From the NCBI GenBank assembly GCA_922989275.2, contig OV277869.1, positions 23,012,189-23,076,188 of the forward strand: a stretch of DNA of 64,000 nt, read 5' to 3'. This DNA comes from Gari tellinella (Eukaryota > Mollusca > Bivalvia > Cardiida > Psammobiidae). The position numbers and the translations under genes are program-made. Within the stretch, counting starts at the first letter, position 1. Each line of letters starts with the position of its first letter. Shown piece after piece: positions 29,614-41,261 of this stretch. The notes beneath the pieces are model-generated. The model was not told the origin of the DNA. It saw nothing but the letters and a program-made list of their open reading frames with translations, and made no database searches.

Positions 29614-29840
29614 CCCTTTGAACCGTAGTCCTGTATATAGGCATCCTCTTCAAACAATGTACATGTGAATAGTACACTTGTCCTGTGCAAACAGTGAAGA
29701 CCCAGATCAGAGGGCTGGTCAGGGTCTTCACTGTTTGTCATAATGCCAAACATTAACAAAAACAACCCTTAAAAGTCAGAAATGGACTAGACTAAAAAGG
29801 AAACTGGAATCGTCCATTTAAAATTTTAGGGAGGAAAGAG
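29614..29840 (+). mobile_element. MITE-B, core centre deleted
   Basis: TTAA 29610-29613 and 29841-29844, ends CCCTTTGAACCGTAGTCC and TTAGGGAGGAAAGAG. The centre of the hairpin has lost GCTCC...GGAGC (CAGAGGGCTGGTCAGGG), giving 227 bp. Confidence 0.85.
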
Positions 29841-30355
29841 TTAAAGGAAACTACTGGTAAATGCAAACACACTGCAATAACTTGTAGAAAGTGATCAAGC
29901 TAACATGTAAAACATGATAGGTTCATGAAAATATTTGATGATTTATGAAACTTTGGTGGCAAACTGTTTGGAGCCAGACAAAATGTCGGGAAAATGAGGA
30001 ATAGTTGAAGATGTTTCTATTTTTGGTGTGTAAAGGTGTAAAACACCATGTTTCTTTGAGGGATAGAGTTGACACTTTCCTTCATAACACATTTTTTCAT
30101 ACCTTATTAAACATGATTTTCTTCATAGAACTGCCTTTTCATGCTTATTACCATGCTTATACCGTGTCATATGCAATGTGCTTCTGCACCTGTCAGTTGT
30201 GGTAATCAGGAGCTTTCTACTTTACTTTCAGTCTGTCTTAAACACTGAAACAGGTACCAGAGTTGAAGCAGCTAGACAGTCTAACTAGTTTAATTACCCC
30301 ATGAGAGTTATGTAATGTATTAGTACATCAGTCAATAGTCAGTTTATTATTGGTA

Positions 30356-30560
30356 TAAACCGTAAAACCTCTCTATTACCACCACTACATTGTATTGGTT
30401 ATTAGATGTTACAGATAGGTGACTGCTTAAGACAAGGTGAAAGTAAAACAGAAAGCTCCTTTAGGAGCTTTCTGTTTTACTTTCACCTTGTCTTAAGCTA
30501 TCGCTTGTCTTTTATAGAATCATGTCTACTTTTAATAAGACGTAAAGGGGTTATACTGTA
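30356..30560. mobile_element. MITE-G, near intact
   Basis: CGTAAAACCTCTCTATTACC to AAAGGGGTTATACTGTA. Near-perfect core-1 palindrome 30421-30497 around CTCCTTTAGGAG. Confidence 0.8.
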
Positions 30561-31011
30561 ATACAATAGTAAGCTGAATTATGCATCACATGATTTCATA
30601 AAAGTAGGAATGTGCCAGTGGCTGGCAATAATCAAAGACAATTTACACATGTTATCAGCCCTTGGAGTCCCAACAATATTGCTCATAATACAGGAATAAA
30701 GTGGCAGTTTTCATTGAGGGAGATTATGTGTTGGATCCCCAGCTAAGTCAATGGTACAAAACAGCAGTCAGAGACCGAATATTGCAGGCAACTCAGGGGT
30801 AAAGTGTCAACTTCCATTCTTTGAGATCATGGGTTGGATTCCCAGCATTTAAAACAGGCATACAAATGACTGCTTAAAGCATACATAAAGTAAAGCAGAC
30901 TTACAAGTTAAGCAGATTTAGGATGTAGAAAAAGTTTCCCATAGTTCATTTATCTCCAATTTAGGAGTAGAGTTAATGTCTCTATTAAAATAATTTCTAT
31001 GATAGACACTT

Positions 31012-31460
31012 TATAAGAGAATATGAGAAACTGTATACAATTAATAACAGAATATGGGGAAAAATGTATGGAAAATGTATACAACTGATAACAGAATATG
31101 GGGGAAATTAAATGTGTATACAATAAATAACAGAATATGGGAAAATATATACAATTAATAACAGAATATAGGGAAAATGTATTGTAACAATTAATAGCAG
31201 AATAAGGCAAAAATGTATACAATTAATAACAGAATATAGGGAAAATATATACAATTAATAACAGAATATAGGGAAAATGTATTGTAACAATTAATAACAG
31301 AATAATGGAAAATGGATACTATTGATAACAGAATATGGGGAAGTGTATATAATTAATAACCTAATATGGGGGGAAATGTATTGTTACAAATAATAACAGA
31401 ATAAGGGAAAATGTATACAATTAATAACAGAATATGGGAGAAATGTATACAATTAGTAAC
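31012..31460. repeat. Minisatellite, 32-36-bp unit
   Basis: About 13 imperfect units of the form AATAACAGAATATGGGGAAA plus ATGTATACAATT. Some carry the variant ATGTATTGTAACAATT in alternating positions, hinting at a higher-order pair unit. Bounded by unique AT-rich sequence. Confidence 0.85.
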
Positions 31461-31858
31461 AGAAAATGGCTCCCAAAGTGCTTGAAAATTAGCTGTGTAA
31501 TTCGAGAAATTAAAAGATTTGTTTCCTTACGGAGTTACTCAAGACCTGACCCAGTGAACCAATGGTGTTTGCAAAGGTATTCTATGCTCCCTCATATTCA
31601 ACATATTAATGTTCTTTTTGGATGATAGATTGTGGTGGAAGTCTGCTGCTGTTGTGGTCTCAAATGATACATTAATACAGTTAAACCTGTTAGAAGCAAT
31701 TAGACAATATTACAGGCATGGCGATCTCCAAAAGATGGTGACTGGAGTTTTGTGCATTACTTTTGTTCTGTATTTGCCAGTCATTGGTCTGTGAAGACTC
31801 ACTAGAAGCATGGAGAATCTCTTCATCAAATCATTTCCAAATTGCCCATCAATGCATG

Positions 31859-32310
31859 TACAGTCAAATGTTATGTTAAGAACCCAATAATTGAAAATAT
31901 TTGGACATGTTTCAATACAGATGGCTGCTTAAGACTGAACAGAAGTAGTACAGAGCTTTTTGGATTACTTTTATTATGCATTAACCCTTTACCCCATAGC
32001 CTGTTTCTAGTATTTAAGATATGTGACTACTTAAAGCAGGTTGAAAGTAAAGCAGAATGTGCCTTAAGGCACATTCTGCTTTACTTTCCGGCTGCTTTAA
32101 GCTACCACTGCTAGAATAAAGAAAATATTTCTTGTAATAGAAATTCATCACTGTATAATTTGGAACTATTTCTTCTCTTGATGAATAATTTAAAGGCGTA
32201 AAATCTAAGGCGTATTTATTGGGTAATAGGTTAAGATGCCACCTGTCTAACGGTCTATAACTATACTTTAAACTGTATTTTAGTGGTCCCTTAATACAGG
32301 TTTGACTGTA
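31859..32310. mobile_element. MITE-H split by MITE-A
   Basis: TACAGTCAAATGTTATGTTA...AATACAGGTTTGACTGTA with TA at both ends. The core-1 type arm GGCTGCTTAAGACTG...ATTATGCA-TTAA is broken by an A copy (31985-32230) and resumes TTAA-GATGCCACCTGTC. Confidence 0.75.
31985..32230 (+). mobile_element. MITE-A, intact, nested in MITE-H
   Basis: 246 bp, TTAA 31981-31984 and 32231-32234, at the TTAA closing the host hairpin. Near-perfect core-1 around GCCTTAAGGC. Confidence 0.9.
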
Positions 32311-33190
32311 TATGATAAATCTGATGGACAGTTGTAAAGTTTTGTTATTCTCATTATCTGTGGATGGGTGCACAATACAAGGGGCATGTTTGTTTGGCAG
32401 TTGTTGGGTATCTGTTATGATTGAATAGATATTCCAGAAGTTCCACATAAACTCACTCAGTTTTACAGATAAAGTTTTGACGCTGGATTTGAGATGCTAT
32501 CTCTTGGAAGATGATTTGCTTAGATTGGAAAATGATAAAATTGAGGTTACCTTTGGGTGTGCTGATGTTTCATAATGTTTTGTCCCTTTGGAGAAATTAG
32601 TTGAGCCCATTGGCTTTGAAAGGGTATACTTTTGATATTGGTATATCAAAGGAAGACAAGTTCAGGCTCTGATTAGCACTGACTCTGATATCTGCTTGAT
32701 ATTCAAATATGTAATGCTATTTCTTAGCCTTAGGTCTTTCATAAAGGTCATACTTTTTCTGCATTAAAAAAATGTTCCAAGAAGAAATCTTGATATCAAA
32801 TTTGGTCTGGGTTCAAACTGTAATGAAATGGTAAGATGACTTGTGTCAAATATTTTCAGGTTTTTGAATATTGTTACCTTCATCCTGCTATTATATAATG
32901 GTTTGAAATTGGAATTTTAAAAAATATTCCTAATTAATCTTTAATGTATCATTTGATTGATGAAATATTGTAAAGTCGAAAAGTTACTTGTCAAATTACA
33001 GATGATCGAGGCCGGAACTGGCGATTAATGTTGACTTGTTTCGTCTGTAATTAGACTCTTCAGAATGTACTGCTGATTAGCAAGTTGGTAAAACATTAAT
33101 TACAGTGAAGAAGACATGCAAATTATACAAATTAATAAAATGCAGAAAATGACGACTCAATAATGAAAATGTTAAAAATCACTTTTAATC
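32311..33190. other. Unique AT-rich intron
   Basis: No repeat, palindrome or coding signal recognised over 880 bp. A small L-type core-2 scrap (AAACTGTTTGGAGCCTGATT) follows at 33205-33255. One of the few stretches free of MITEs. Confidence 0.5.
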
Positions 33191-33284
33191 TGAATTATGG
33201 TAACAAACTGTTTGGAGCCTGATTAGATTCCTAGCTCTAAACTGTTTTCAAAGGACATAGGGTGTTTAATTTAAATGCCCTTAA

Positions 33285-33528
33285 CCTATTACCCCATAGC
33301 CTGTTTCTAGTAATGAAGATAGGTGGCCACTTAAAGCAGGTTAAAAGTAAAGCAGAATGTGCCTTAAGGCACATTCTGCTTTACTTTCAACCTGCTTTAA
33401 GCTACCATCTTCTAGAAAATAGAAATTACTTCTTATGATACATATTCATTACTGTATAAATAAGAACTATTTTCTTCAGTGGGGAAATAAATTAAAGGTG
33501 TTAAAAGGCATATTTATGGGGTAATGGG
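33285..33528 (+). mobile_element. MITE-A, intact
   Basis: 244 bp, TTAA 33281-33284 and 33529-33532, ends CCTATTACCCCATAGCC and GGGGTAATGGG. Confidence 0.9.
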
Positions 33529-33999
33529 TTAATTGGGAAAGAATGATATATGTCTTCATTGCATGTTGAGAGCTAGGTAGAAATGTCAGCTTACAAGCTT
33601 CTGTAGAGGATATGGTTAACAATACCTCATTTTCAGCCTATCTCTCAATGGAGAAGCCCTACCGGAAGAAAGCTGATACCTCAATTTCTGCTACTTATCT
33701 CATGAAAAGGTAGCCTTTCACCTCAGTGTAACTAAATCACAGATTTAGCTCTCTTCAAGCTCTCATAACCTTTCCAATAAGATTAATGTATTTTATGCAT
33801 AAAACCTTGTCTGCTATAAGTATGTCATTTGAACTATTACATTGGCTTACAAGGAAAGAGTGCCTCAGACTAGACTCATATCTCAGAGAGATACTACCAG
33901 CAAACAGTGCAGACTCTGATCAAACAGCTCCTTTTAGGAACTGGAGCCCTCTAATCTTGGTCCACATTGTTTTTAAAAAGCATCAGTACATGCTATTAA

Positions 34000-34234
34000 C
34001 TCTTTAAACACCATGAACATGTTCAAAATATCCGCATTTCATATGCAAACAGTGTAGACCCATATCAGAGGGCTCCTATAGGAGCCCTCTGATCAGGGTC
34101 TACACTGCTTGCTAACTTAGAGCAGTATCTATTAAACTACCCATAATTCCAAGTAGACTGGTTAATGTTTTGGTAACTAAAGATATTCACAAGGGAACAT
34201 AATAACCCACAAGAGTTACTTAGTGTTGAAAGAC
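34000..34234. mobile_element. MITE-Q, intact
   Basis: 235 bp, TTAA 33996-33999 and 34235-34238. Ends CTCTTTAAACACCATGAACA / TTAGTGTTGAAAGAC. Core-2 palindrome ATGCAAACAGTGTAGACCC and complement around GGCTCCTATAGGAGCC, off-centre toward the left. A separate core-2 scrap precedes it at 33898-33975. Confidence 0.85.
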
Positions 34235-34651
34235 TTAAAGTAACATCTATAAGGGATAAGCATGCTCTGTTTCTTCACCCCCAACCCTACAAAGGTGACT
34301 GGTGAGGCCTTTTATCAGCAATATAATCATTGAAGTTATGTTACCAGAGAGTTATCTTTAAATTATCATTTAACAGAACTAAATGTAATTTGAAAAAGAA
34401 AAACTAATCTAGATTCGGAAGCTTGCAGAGAGCCTGCTTCGATCTTAAACATAGTGAAACCAGAGGAGAAAGGGTTGAAAAATAACTCATTGCAGAAACA
34501 TTAATTGGGATGGTGGCTGCTAAAAATGAATCAGGATAAATAATGCAGAAATTTCTATAGGAGTCAATTCATACCTACTTTGCATTACGCAACCACACAT
34601 TGCAATAATGAAAAGAGAATAGATTGGTCAAGTCTTACATTGATTTTAATG

Positions 34652-35161
34652 CAGGATTCCGTTATGGATCAGCCTGGGAAGCCATTTTAGCTGTCAAACC
34701 TACGGCTTTACCCCGGCTCGAAAGCAGTAGATTTACCACTGCACCTGCGCAGGGTTCAAGCTCAATTGTCACATGGTAAAATGATAATTGAAAAAAGTTT
34801 CGAAACATAATCAAACCGTTTAAAACACCGAGACCGGTAAACTACTCGCTTAATTCACTAAATAAGTACTTTAAATGTATTTGTATCTGTTGAATTTGTC
34901 AAATATTGACCAACTTGCTTGAGTATTAAAGACTGAGCGTAACAATTATAGATTTTTGTTTGCGTCCCATAGACGCAACGACCATCATTTTTTTCCTCCT
35001 TGCCGATTTTAATACGTAGTTAGATATGATTACGGCGTAAGCGCGAACCCTGTCGTCTCTTCGAGACGATTCTAATAAGAAGTGACACCATAGGATTTAA
35101 TTCAGAAATAAACATTTTAGATTTTGAAATACATTTGTACTCCCCTTTTCTGCGAACCTGA
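34652..35161. mobile_element. Possible CAGG...CCTG element next to half a MITE-E
   Basis: 34652 starts CAGGATTCCGTTATGG and 35041-35052 ends GCGCGAACCCTG, weakly like the 1.6-kb element at 21478. From 35053 the right half of a MITE-E follows (TCTCTTCGAGACGATTC to CTTTTCTGCGAACCTG, 35161). The link between the two is unclear. Confidence 0.35.
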
Positions 35162-36070
35162 AAATGTATTAAATATGTCAAATCAGACATAGTTCAAGCA
35201 TTATGACACTTTTACACTGGAGAAAACAAGGCTCCAGACTAAGCAAATCTCCAAATTTGAGAGACCCAAACCACACCCGTTTCCAAGAAAACAAACTACA
35301 AAACGTGTAGTAGAACGTACCAAAAACTTTGGACACAGAGAAACAATCAAATACTCAACAAAATCAATGTTGGGACAGAATATCTTTGATTATATAAGGA
35401 TTTTCTTTGATTTGGGATAATTTCTCTAACAACCGGAAGTCATTTTTTGGCCTTAGTTACACAAACAAGGCCCTTAGTTACCATAATAGATCGAGCTACG
35501 TCACCAAAAACAGTGGATGACGCAGTCAAAATCTGCGCAAACATGCGTAATTTGTCATCAAAAAATGCGTAAAACGTGTCAAAAACGTAATAAAAGATAT
35601 CACGTGATACAATCCCAAGGGTATAAATTACGAAGTTTCAATACGAAATTTCATACGTTCTGATGAGTTGCAACTGCAACGAAACTAGTCAACGGAAATT
35701 ACCTACTCTGCCGGAGTTTCTGCAAGAAGCAAACATTCTTTTCGACTGTTATTGTATTAAATATTAAGATTTATTCATTGAAAACATCTAGTTATGATCT
35801 TCATATAATCTGAAATGTATAATTTATATAGAAAAGAAAGATGCTATCACCTTCCTCTCTCATCCCAAATACCTTGTGGAGAGGGTGAGGAAGTTACTTT
35901 GTTTTATCAGTAAACCAATCATTGCAGTAATATTCTTATCAACATTTATCTCTAAATGTCTAATTTAATTTGAAAAACAAATTTTGGTCTGGAAGCTGTT
36001 TTACGGTCGGATCACCAGCTGTAGGACCAGGAAACACAAATACATGGAATTTTCTACACTTCAATTTGTA
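35162..36070. other. Unassigned intron sequence
   Basis: About 900 bp with no match to the families here. GC is locally higher around 35450-35700 and several CG dinucleotides are present (ATCACGTGAT). It may be an old unrelated element; no open frame of interest. Confidence 0.4.
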
Positions 36071-36074
36071 TTAA

Positions 36075-36265
36075 CCCATTACATGTACACCCTTTTACAC
36101 CTTTAATTTAATCATCTAGTTCCAAAAGTAATACAATCACAAATATGCACCATATAAATATTTACTGTAGTATAGCAGATAGTAGCTTAAAGCAGGTAAA
36201 GAAAGTAAAGCAGAATGCACCTTAAGGTGCATTTAAAACCCCAAACAGGCCAACTAGGTAATGGT
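36075..36265 (-). mobile_element. MITE-A, second core arm deleted
   Basis: TTAA 36071-36074 and 36266-36269. Left end CCCATTACATGTACACCC. After CACCTTAAGGTGCAT the arm is lost. 191 bp. Confidence 0.75.
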
Positions 36266-36304
36266 TTAATTTGACCATTTATTGAAGAAGCTTAAGTTTA
36301 ATAC

Positions 36305-36473
36305 CTTTAAAGATAAGCAACGACTTAATGCAGGATGAAAATCATGTAGAAAGCTCCTATAGGAGCTTCCTGCAATATCATTTTTATCCTTCATTAAGCA
36401 ACCACCAGACTCTCAAAGACTTTCCATTGGTCTTCTAATGAGTGACAGCTTATATAATACAGCTTTGACTGTA
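36305..36473. mobile_element. MITE-H, left end unclear
   Basis: Hairpin GACTTAATGCAGGATGAAAA and complement-like arm around CTCCTATAGGAG, ending ATACAGCTTTGACTGTA (TA 36472-36473). Confidence 0.6.
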
Positions 36474-36799
36474 TTTACCGTACCACGTATTTCGTGAATA
36501 TTTATCTAGAACGGAAATGTCTAGCTCTCTTCAAAATTTCACTTTTAATGCCATTATACAAATTATCATGGTATAAGGTTCACTGAAGAAGCTTCAGCAA
36601 TTGTGCAAATTACAGTTTTGCATGCGATGAATAAGCCAGCAACAATGGCTGTGGTTTTCCGACTTTTGCGTGCAACGAGATAGATTGGCTGATTATGTTT
36701 CACAGATTTTGATGTTTGTGACTAAATGTGATTTTGATATGACAGGATGTAGAGCTTATAGCCCTTGAAGTGATGGAACTTGGTATATACGGTACTCTG

Positions 36800-36867
36800 G
36801 CAAGCAGTATAGACCCAGATCAGAGGGCTCCTTCAGGAGCCCTCTGATCTGGGTCTACACTGTTTGT
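36800..36867. repeat. Core-2 hairpin, near perfect
   Basis: GCAAGCAGTATAGACCCAGA and complement around GGCTCCTTCAGGAGCC. Outer element not resolved. Confidence 0.65.
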
Positions 36868-37574
36868 AATACCTTTAGATAGTGTGGGAATGAATGTCTC
36901 CATAGTTAATGTTAGTTAGTCAGTATTGAGAAAACAGAAGACGTACTCTATTTAGTATGTCAGAATGTGGACCATGGATTCTCCACATGCTAATTAGTGA
37001 GCTGATTGGAACATATAGAAGCCAAGGGTACGAAGCTGGCAGTTCAATGTGTCGAGCTTTCTGCTTTACTTTCAGTTTGCTTAAGCAGAGCTCAGTTGTT
37101 AAGATTTAGTAAAACTTTCCTTTGGCATATTTATCAGAAACTTGGAAAGGCTTTTCCATGCAGAGTAAACATAAGGATGAGAGAAAGGGTTAAGGTAGTA
37201 CACCCTGAATGAGATGAGGCTAATGACATCAATATTAGTACTCAGTGTAGCTATAGAGCAATTTGCCAATCTTGTCATGTAATGTTTTGCAGCTTGAGCA
37301 TGGTTCGGTGTTGCCATTAGTTGACGAGAATGGCTCATTTGCGATCACTAATCTTCTTAAGAATGATTCTGATTTACTTTCAGTTGTCTATATTATTGAG
37401 CAACCATCTGTTTTCAATTCTGAAAACAAGCTTAGGAGGAATAGGTTAATGAATAGTGTCTACTAAAAATAACTTCATAACTGTGTCTGCTGAAATTTTA
37501 AAGCACTTGATCAAGACACACAAGAGTTACTCGGCTCCTGATCAGGAGCCAAATTATTTTGAAAAGCAAGTTAA

Positions 37575-37809
37575 ACCTTTGAGCCCTATAGTCACGCATA
37601 TAGGCATCCTTTGTACATGTGTAGAGTATAGGTCTTCCTATGCAAACAGTGCAGACCCTGATCAGAGGGCTCCTAAGGAGCCCTCTGATCAGGGTTTGCA
37701 CTGTTTGTCATATTGCAATACAGTAACTACAACAATCTTAATAGTCAAAAATGGACTTTACTAAATTGGAAACTGGAATTGTTCATTTCAAGTTTCAGGG
37801 AGGAAAGGG
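37575..37809 (+). mobile_element. MITE-B, intact
   Basis: 235 bp, TTAA 37571-37574 and 37810-37813. Ends ACCTTTGAGCCCTATAGTC and CAGGGAGGAAAGGG. Core-2 around GGCTCCTAAGGAGCC. Confidence 0.85.
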
Positions 37810-38243
37810 TTAAGTCCCGATACCCACTCAGCTTTCCTGTGGTGGGTAGGGTATCATGAAGTCCCTCTCCTCAACACCTGGGCAGATAGATAATCATTGA
37901 TGCATCAACCAGGACACAAGATATGATAGAGGAAACTAAATGTTTTCTGCTTGACTTTGTAACAATTGTTGAAATCTCTACTTACATAAGCTGGCTTTGC
38001 ATTGTTGGGTTTTGGAACTCAATCCCTATATAACTTCATTAACCCTTTACCCCATAGCCTGTTTCTAATTTTGAAAACAGTTAATTACTTAAAGCAGATT
38101 GAAATTAAAGCAGTATGAGCCTTAAGGCACATTCTACTTTACTTTCAGCCTGCTTTAAACTAAAACCTGCTGGAATAAAGAAAAATTTCCTTATGATACA
38201 TATTATGACTTATAATTGGAACTATTTTCTTCAGGGTATATAT

Positions 38244-38415
38244 ACACATTACCAGTTGACAGAGCGATACAGAGTGATGTATTTAGCTCGAGACGTGTTT
38301 GGCGGAAATAGCCGATCTGACGAGCGCCTTGGCGCGAGTCTGATCGGTTGTTTCCGCCAAAAACGTCGAGAGCTAAATGCAACACTCTGTTGCTCACTGC
38401 CAACTGGTAATGTGT
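38244..38415. mobile_element. 172-bp long palindrome
   Basis: Symmetric about 38329.5: ACACATTACCAGTTG (38244) pairs with CAACTGGTAATGTGT (38415), ATTTAGCTCGAGACG with CGTCGAGAGCTAAAT, and GATCTGACGAGCGCC with GGCGCGAGTCTGATC. GC-rich compared with neighbours. Only copy here; perhaps a MITE with very long arms. Confidence 0.75.
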
Positions 38416-38680
38416 TTATTATATGCCTTGAATACAAACCAGAAACAACTAACTAGTTGTTTAAATAAATTAGTAATTTGAAGCAGAACAAGACTTTTGT
38501 ATGCCACAAAGAATAATGCGGCACTCGTACATGTGCGTAAATGACGTCACTTTAAATCGAAAGCGAGGTCAGAGTAAAATACAAAGTGGCTGATACATTA
38601 GGTGGCTGATACAGACTCTTGTATTTTACTGAGCAGATACACACGGAAACGCTCGATATCATTCGAAGGCATATAATAAA
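38415..38680. mobile_element. 266-bp element with 19-bp inverted ends
   Basis: TTTATTATATGCCTTGAAT (38415-38433) and ATTCGAAGGCATATAATAAA (38661-38680) are complementary apart from one inserted G. It contains a TGACGTCA octamer (38542-38549) that would match CREB/ATF sites, but its significance is unknown. Confidence 0.55.
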
Positions 38681-38745
38681 TAGTAATAAACTGAATGCGC
38701 TAAAAGGCCCTCTTATGGGGGAAAGGGTTAGGTTAAGTTGCTTAA

Positions 38746-38982
38746 CCCTTCTCCTGCTAAATATTCATATATAAAACTCCGCCCACTATGAATATTTATC
38801 ATCTGAAATATTACATTGGCTAGTAAAGTTCTTCCACAGAATAGTGAGCAGACTCGTGCATAAAAATATCCTATAAGAAAATCAGTGCATACCCTGATCA
38901 GACAGCTCCTTAAGGAGCTGTCTGATCTGGGTCTACACTGTTTTCAAAAATTGCCAATACAATTATGCTATTAGGAAAAGGG
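38746..38982. mobile_element. MITE-C, intact reference copy
   Basis: 237 bp, TTAA 38742-38745 and 38983-38986. Ends CCCTTCTCCTGCTAAAT / TGCTATTAGGAAAAGGG. Core-2 palindrome ACCCTGATCAGACAGCTCC and complement around CTTAAG, right of centre. Confidence 0.88.
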
Positions 38983-39143
38983 TTAAGTGAGTCATTTGTG
39001 TAATATTCTCTATCGCTGTGACTAGATACAAATAGTTTAACAAATCATTTCCCATGTAAAGTTTTTGTATCAGTAAAATTTTTATGTTAAAGATTCGGAT
39101 GAACTAAAATAAACCAAAGTTCACATTAATGTTACATGTTTAA

Positions 39144-39338
39144 CTCTTAGCATGCCAACAGTGAAACCATGGTAACCGTTGCAAACAGTTTCGATCCTGA
39201 TCAGACACAGCGTAACACCAAATCATTTGACACTCTGACACTGTTTTGAAAAGAAATTTATAAAAAGATATATTTTAGAACAATAGCAGACAACAATTAT
39301 TGTTGCAGAGAAATAAATTTCCTGAGCATGCTAAGAGT
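39144..39338. mobile_element. MITE-D, intact ends, core collapsed
   Basis: TTAA 39140-39143 and 39339-39342, ends CTCTTAGCATGCC / GAGCATGCTAAGAG. The core is reduced to CAAACAGTTTCGATCCTGAT and AAATCATTTGACAC. Confidence 0.82.
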
Positions 39339-39417
39339 TAATCACAATGATCGAGATGTTTGTAGTAGATGCTTTGTTTTTAGCCCATCTCTTACTGATA
39401 GCATGTATTGATGCTTT

Positions 39418-40678
39418 TTTAGCTCACCTGAGCCAAAGGCTCAAGGTGAGCTATTGGGATGGCCCTGTGTCCGGCGTCCGTCGTCGTCCGTCGTGCGTAT
39501 GTGCGTCGTCGTTAACAATTGCTTCAAATGACATCTCCTCCTATACCCCTTGACAGAATTCAACCAAATTTTACAGAAATGTTCCTTGGGTCAAGCTCTT
39601 TCAAAGTTGTTCAAAGAATTAAAAACAATGCAGAACTCTGGTTGCCATGGCAACCAAATTGAAAAAATAAGGAAATCTTAAAAAATCTTCTTGTCAAAAA
39701 CTGCAAGGGCCAGAGCTTAGATATTTGGCACATAGCATCATCTACAGGTCCTCTATCAAGTTTGTTCAAATTATGCCCCAGGGGTCAAAATTGGCCCCGC
39801 CCCGGGGGTCACAGTTTTACATAGAGTTATATAGTGAAATTTTCAAACGTCTTCTTCTCTGAAACCAATGTGGCCAGAGCTTTGATATTTGGCATGGAGA
39901 CACTTCTAGATGTCCTTTACCAAAATTGTTCAAATGGTTGTGGTCGGTTGCATAACTAGGTCACATGAGCTAAAAATAGATTTTTTCAATGAAAACTTAA
40001 AAAATCTTCTTGTCTGAAACTACAAGGGCCAAAGCTTAGATATTTGGCACATAGAATCGCCTACAGGTTCTCTATCAAGTCTGCTCAAATTATGCCCCTG
40101 GGGTCAAAATTGGCCTGGCCCCGGGGGGTCACGGTTTTACATAGAGTTATATAGTGAAATTTTCATACGTCTTCTTCTCTGAAACTAATATGGCCAGAGC
40201 TTTGATATTTGGCATAGTGACACTTCTAGATGTCCTATACCGAAATTGTACAAATGGTTCTGGTCCGTTGCATAACTAGGTCACAGGAGCTAAAAATAGA
40301 TTTTTTCGGTGAAAACTTAAAAAATCTTCTTGTCTAAAACTACAAGGGCCAGAGCTTAGATATATGGCTAATATCATCGCCTAAGGGTCCTCTATTAAGT
40401 TTGTTCAAATTATGCCCCTAGGGTCAAAATTGGCCCCGCCCCGGGGGTCACTGTTTTACATAGAGTTATATAGTGAAATTTTCAAACATCTTCTTCTTTG
40501 AAACTAATATGGCCAGAGCTTTTATATTCTGTATGGTGACAATTTTAAATATACTTTACATATTTTGTTCAAATTGTTCCAGTCTGTTGCATATCTAGGT
40601 CAGTCCTGAACATAAATCAATATCTCCATTTTCCCAATTATTCTCAGGTGAGCGAATATGCCCCATGGGGCTCTTGTT
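39418..40678 (+). mobile_element. Helentron-like non-autonomous element, copy 1
   Basis: 1.26 kb. 5' hairpin AGCTCACCTGAGCC-AAA-GGCTCAAGGTGAGCT (39421-39452), next to a CCGTCGTCGTCCGTCG microsatellite. Three tandem units of about 320 bp follow (landmark ATTATGCCCC at 39770, 40089, 40409). It ends with CTCAGGTGAGC (complement of the 5' motif), hairpin GCCCCATGGGGC (40660-40671) and TCTTGTT. Subterminal inverted repeats, a 3' hairpin, no TIR and insertion into a T run (GATGCTTTTT before, TTAAAACAGTG after) fit Helentron-associated elements (the DINE-1/pearl type). No Rep-helicase frame. The host is a MITE-C. Confidence 0.75.
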
Positions 40679-41115
40679 TAAAACAGTGCAGACCCTGATC
40701 AGAGATAATCTTAAAGAGTTACTTTTTATTTTGTGAAATGGTTTGTAATAACAGCTCTAAAAAAGAAGTGTTTTTTAGGGTTGCAAACCTGATAATTTTT
40801 TAGCATGTATAAATTTAAAGTCTCTTAAATCCATTCCTGTTTGAGTAGTTAATAATAAAACATGATGGAAATAAAGATAGTCACTGGCACATTACATTAG
40901 CTGCAGTTCTTGAGGTGAAAAGATTTAATCCTAGGTAACCCACTTACCACAGCATTTGTTATGAAATCTGGGTCATCTTTGATTGTTTGAAAATAATCTG
41001 TAAAACTCTCTTCTCAGAGCTTTAACACTAAGTTATAACTTAGGATCAGGCTGAAAGGCTGAAAATATAGATAGAAATATTTAAGTCTAGTACATTTAAA
41101 CCTAGGCCATTGCTA

Positions 41116-41190
41116 ATTGAAAAATAGTGTAAACCCAGATCAGAGGGTTTCTACAGGAGCCTTCCCAGGCTAGAGTCTGTACTGTTTGTC
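41116..41190. repeat. Core-2 fragment
   Basis: ATAGTGTAAACCCAGATCAG and CTAGAGTCTGTACTGTTTG around TTCTACAGGAGC; decayed. Confidence 0.5.
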
Positions 41191-41261
41191 ATTTTTGCAA
41201 TATGTTGTAAACATAATGTACTAAAGTATGCCCATCAGGCCTCTATTGAATGATTGTTTAA

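Larger units (their letters stand above)
38043..38727 (+). mobile_element. MITE-A with large insertion in right arm
   Basis: TTAA 38039-38042; right flank is TTAG. The host is continuous to ACTATTTTCTTCAGGG (38236) and resumes at about 38681 with TAATAAACTGAATGCGC, exactly as the copy at 15664 reads there. About 440 bp of foreign palindromic DNA sits between. Confidence 0.8.

Noticed and set aside
32014..32448. 144-codon frame on the - strand
   Set aside because: It is read-through of the MITE-A hairpin (the KQPESKAECALRHILLYFQ-like string recurs wherever core-1 occurs) and the MITE-H end; a by-product of the repeat.
37263..37466. Possible PARD3 exon after TTTTGCAG at about 37292 (LEHGSVLPLVDENGSF)
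   Set aside because: The downstream part is MITE-A-like right-end sequence (GAGCAACCATCTG, TTCTGAAAACAAGC), no donor is placed sensibly, and there is no PAR-3 similarity.
38203..38456. Overlapping 113- and 66-codon frames on both strands
   Set aside because: They are mirror readings of the 172-bp palindrome, not genes.
38542..38549. TGACGTCA as a functional CREB enhancer
   Set aside because: A single octamer inside a transposon insertion is weak evidence; recorded only in the element's entry.
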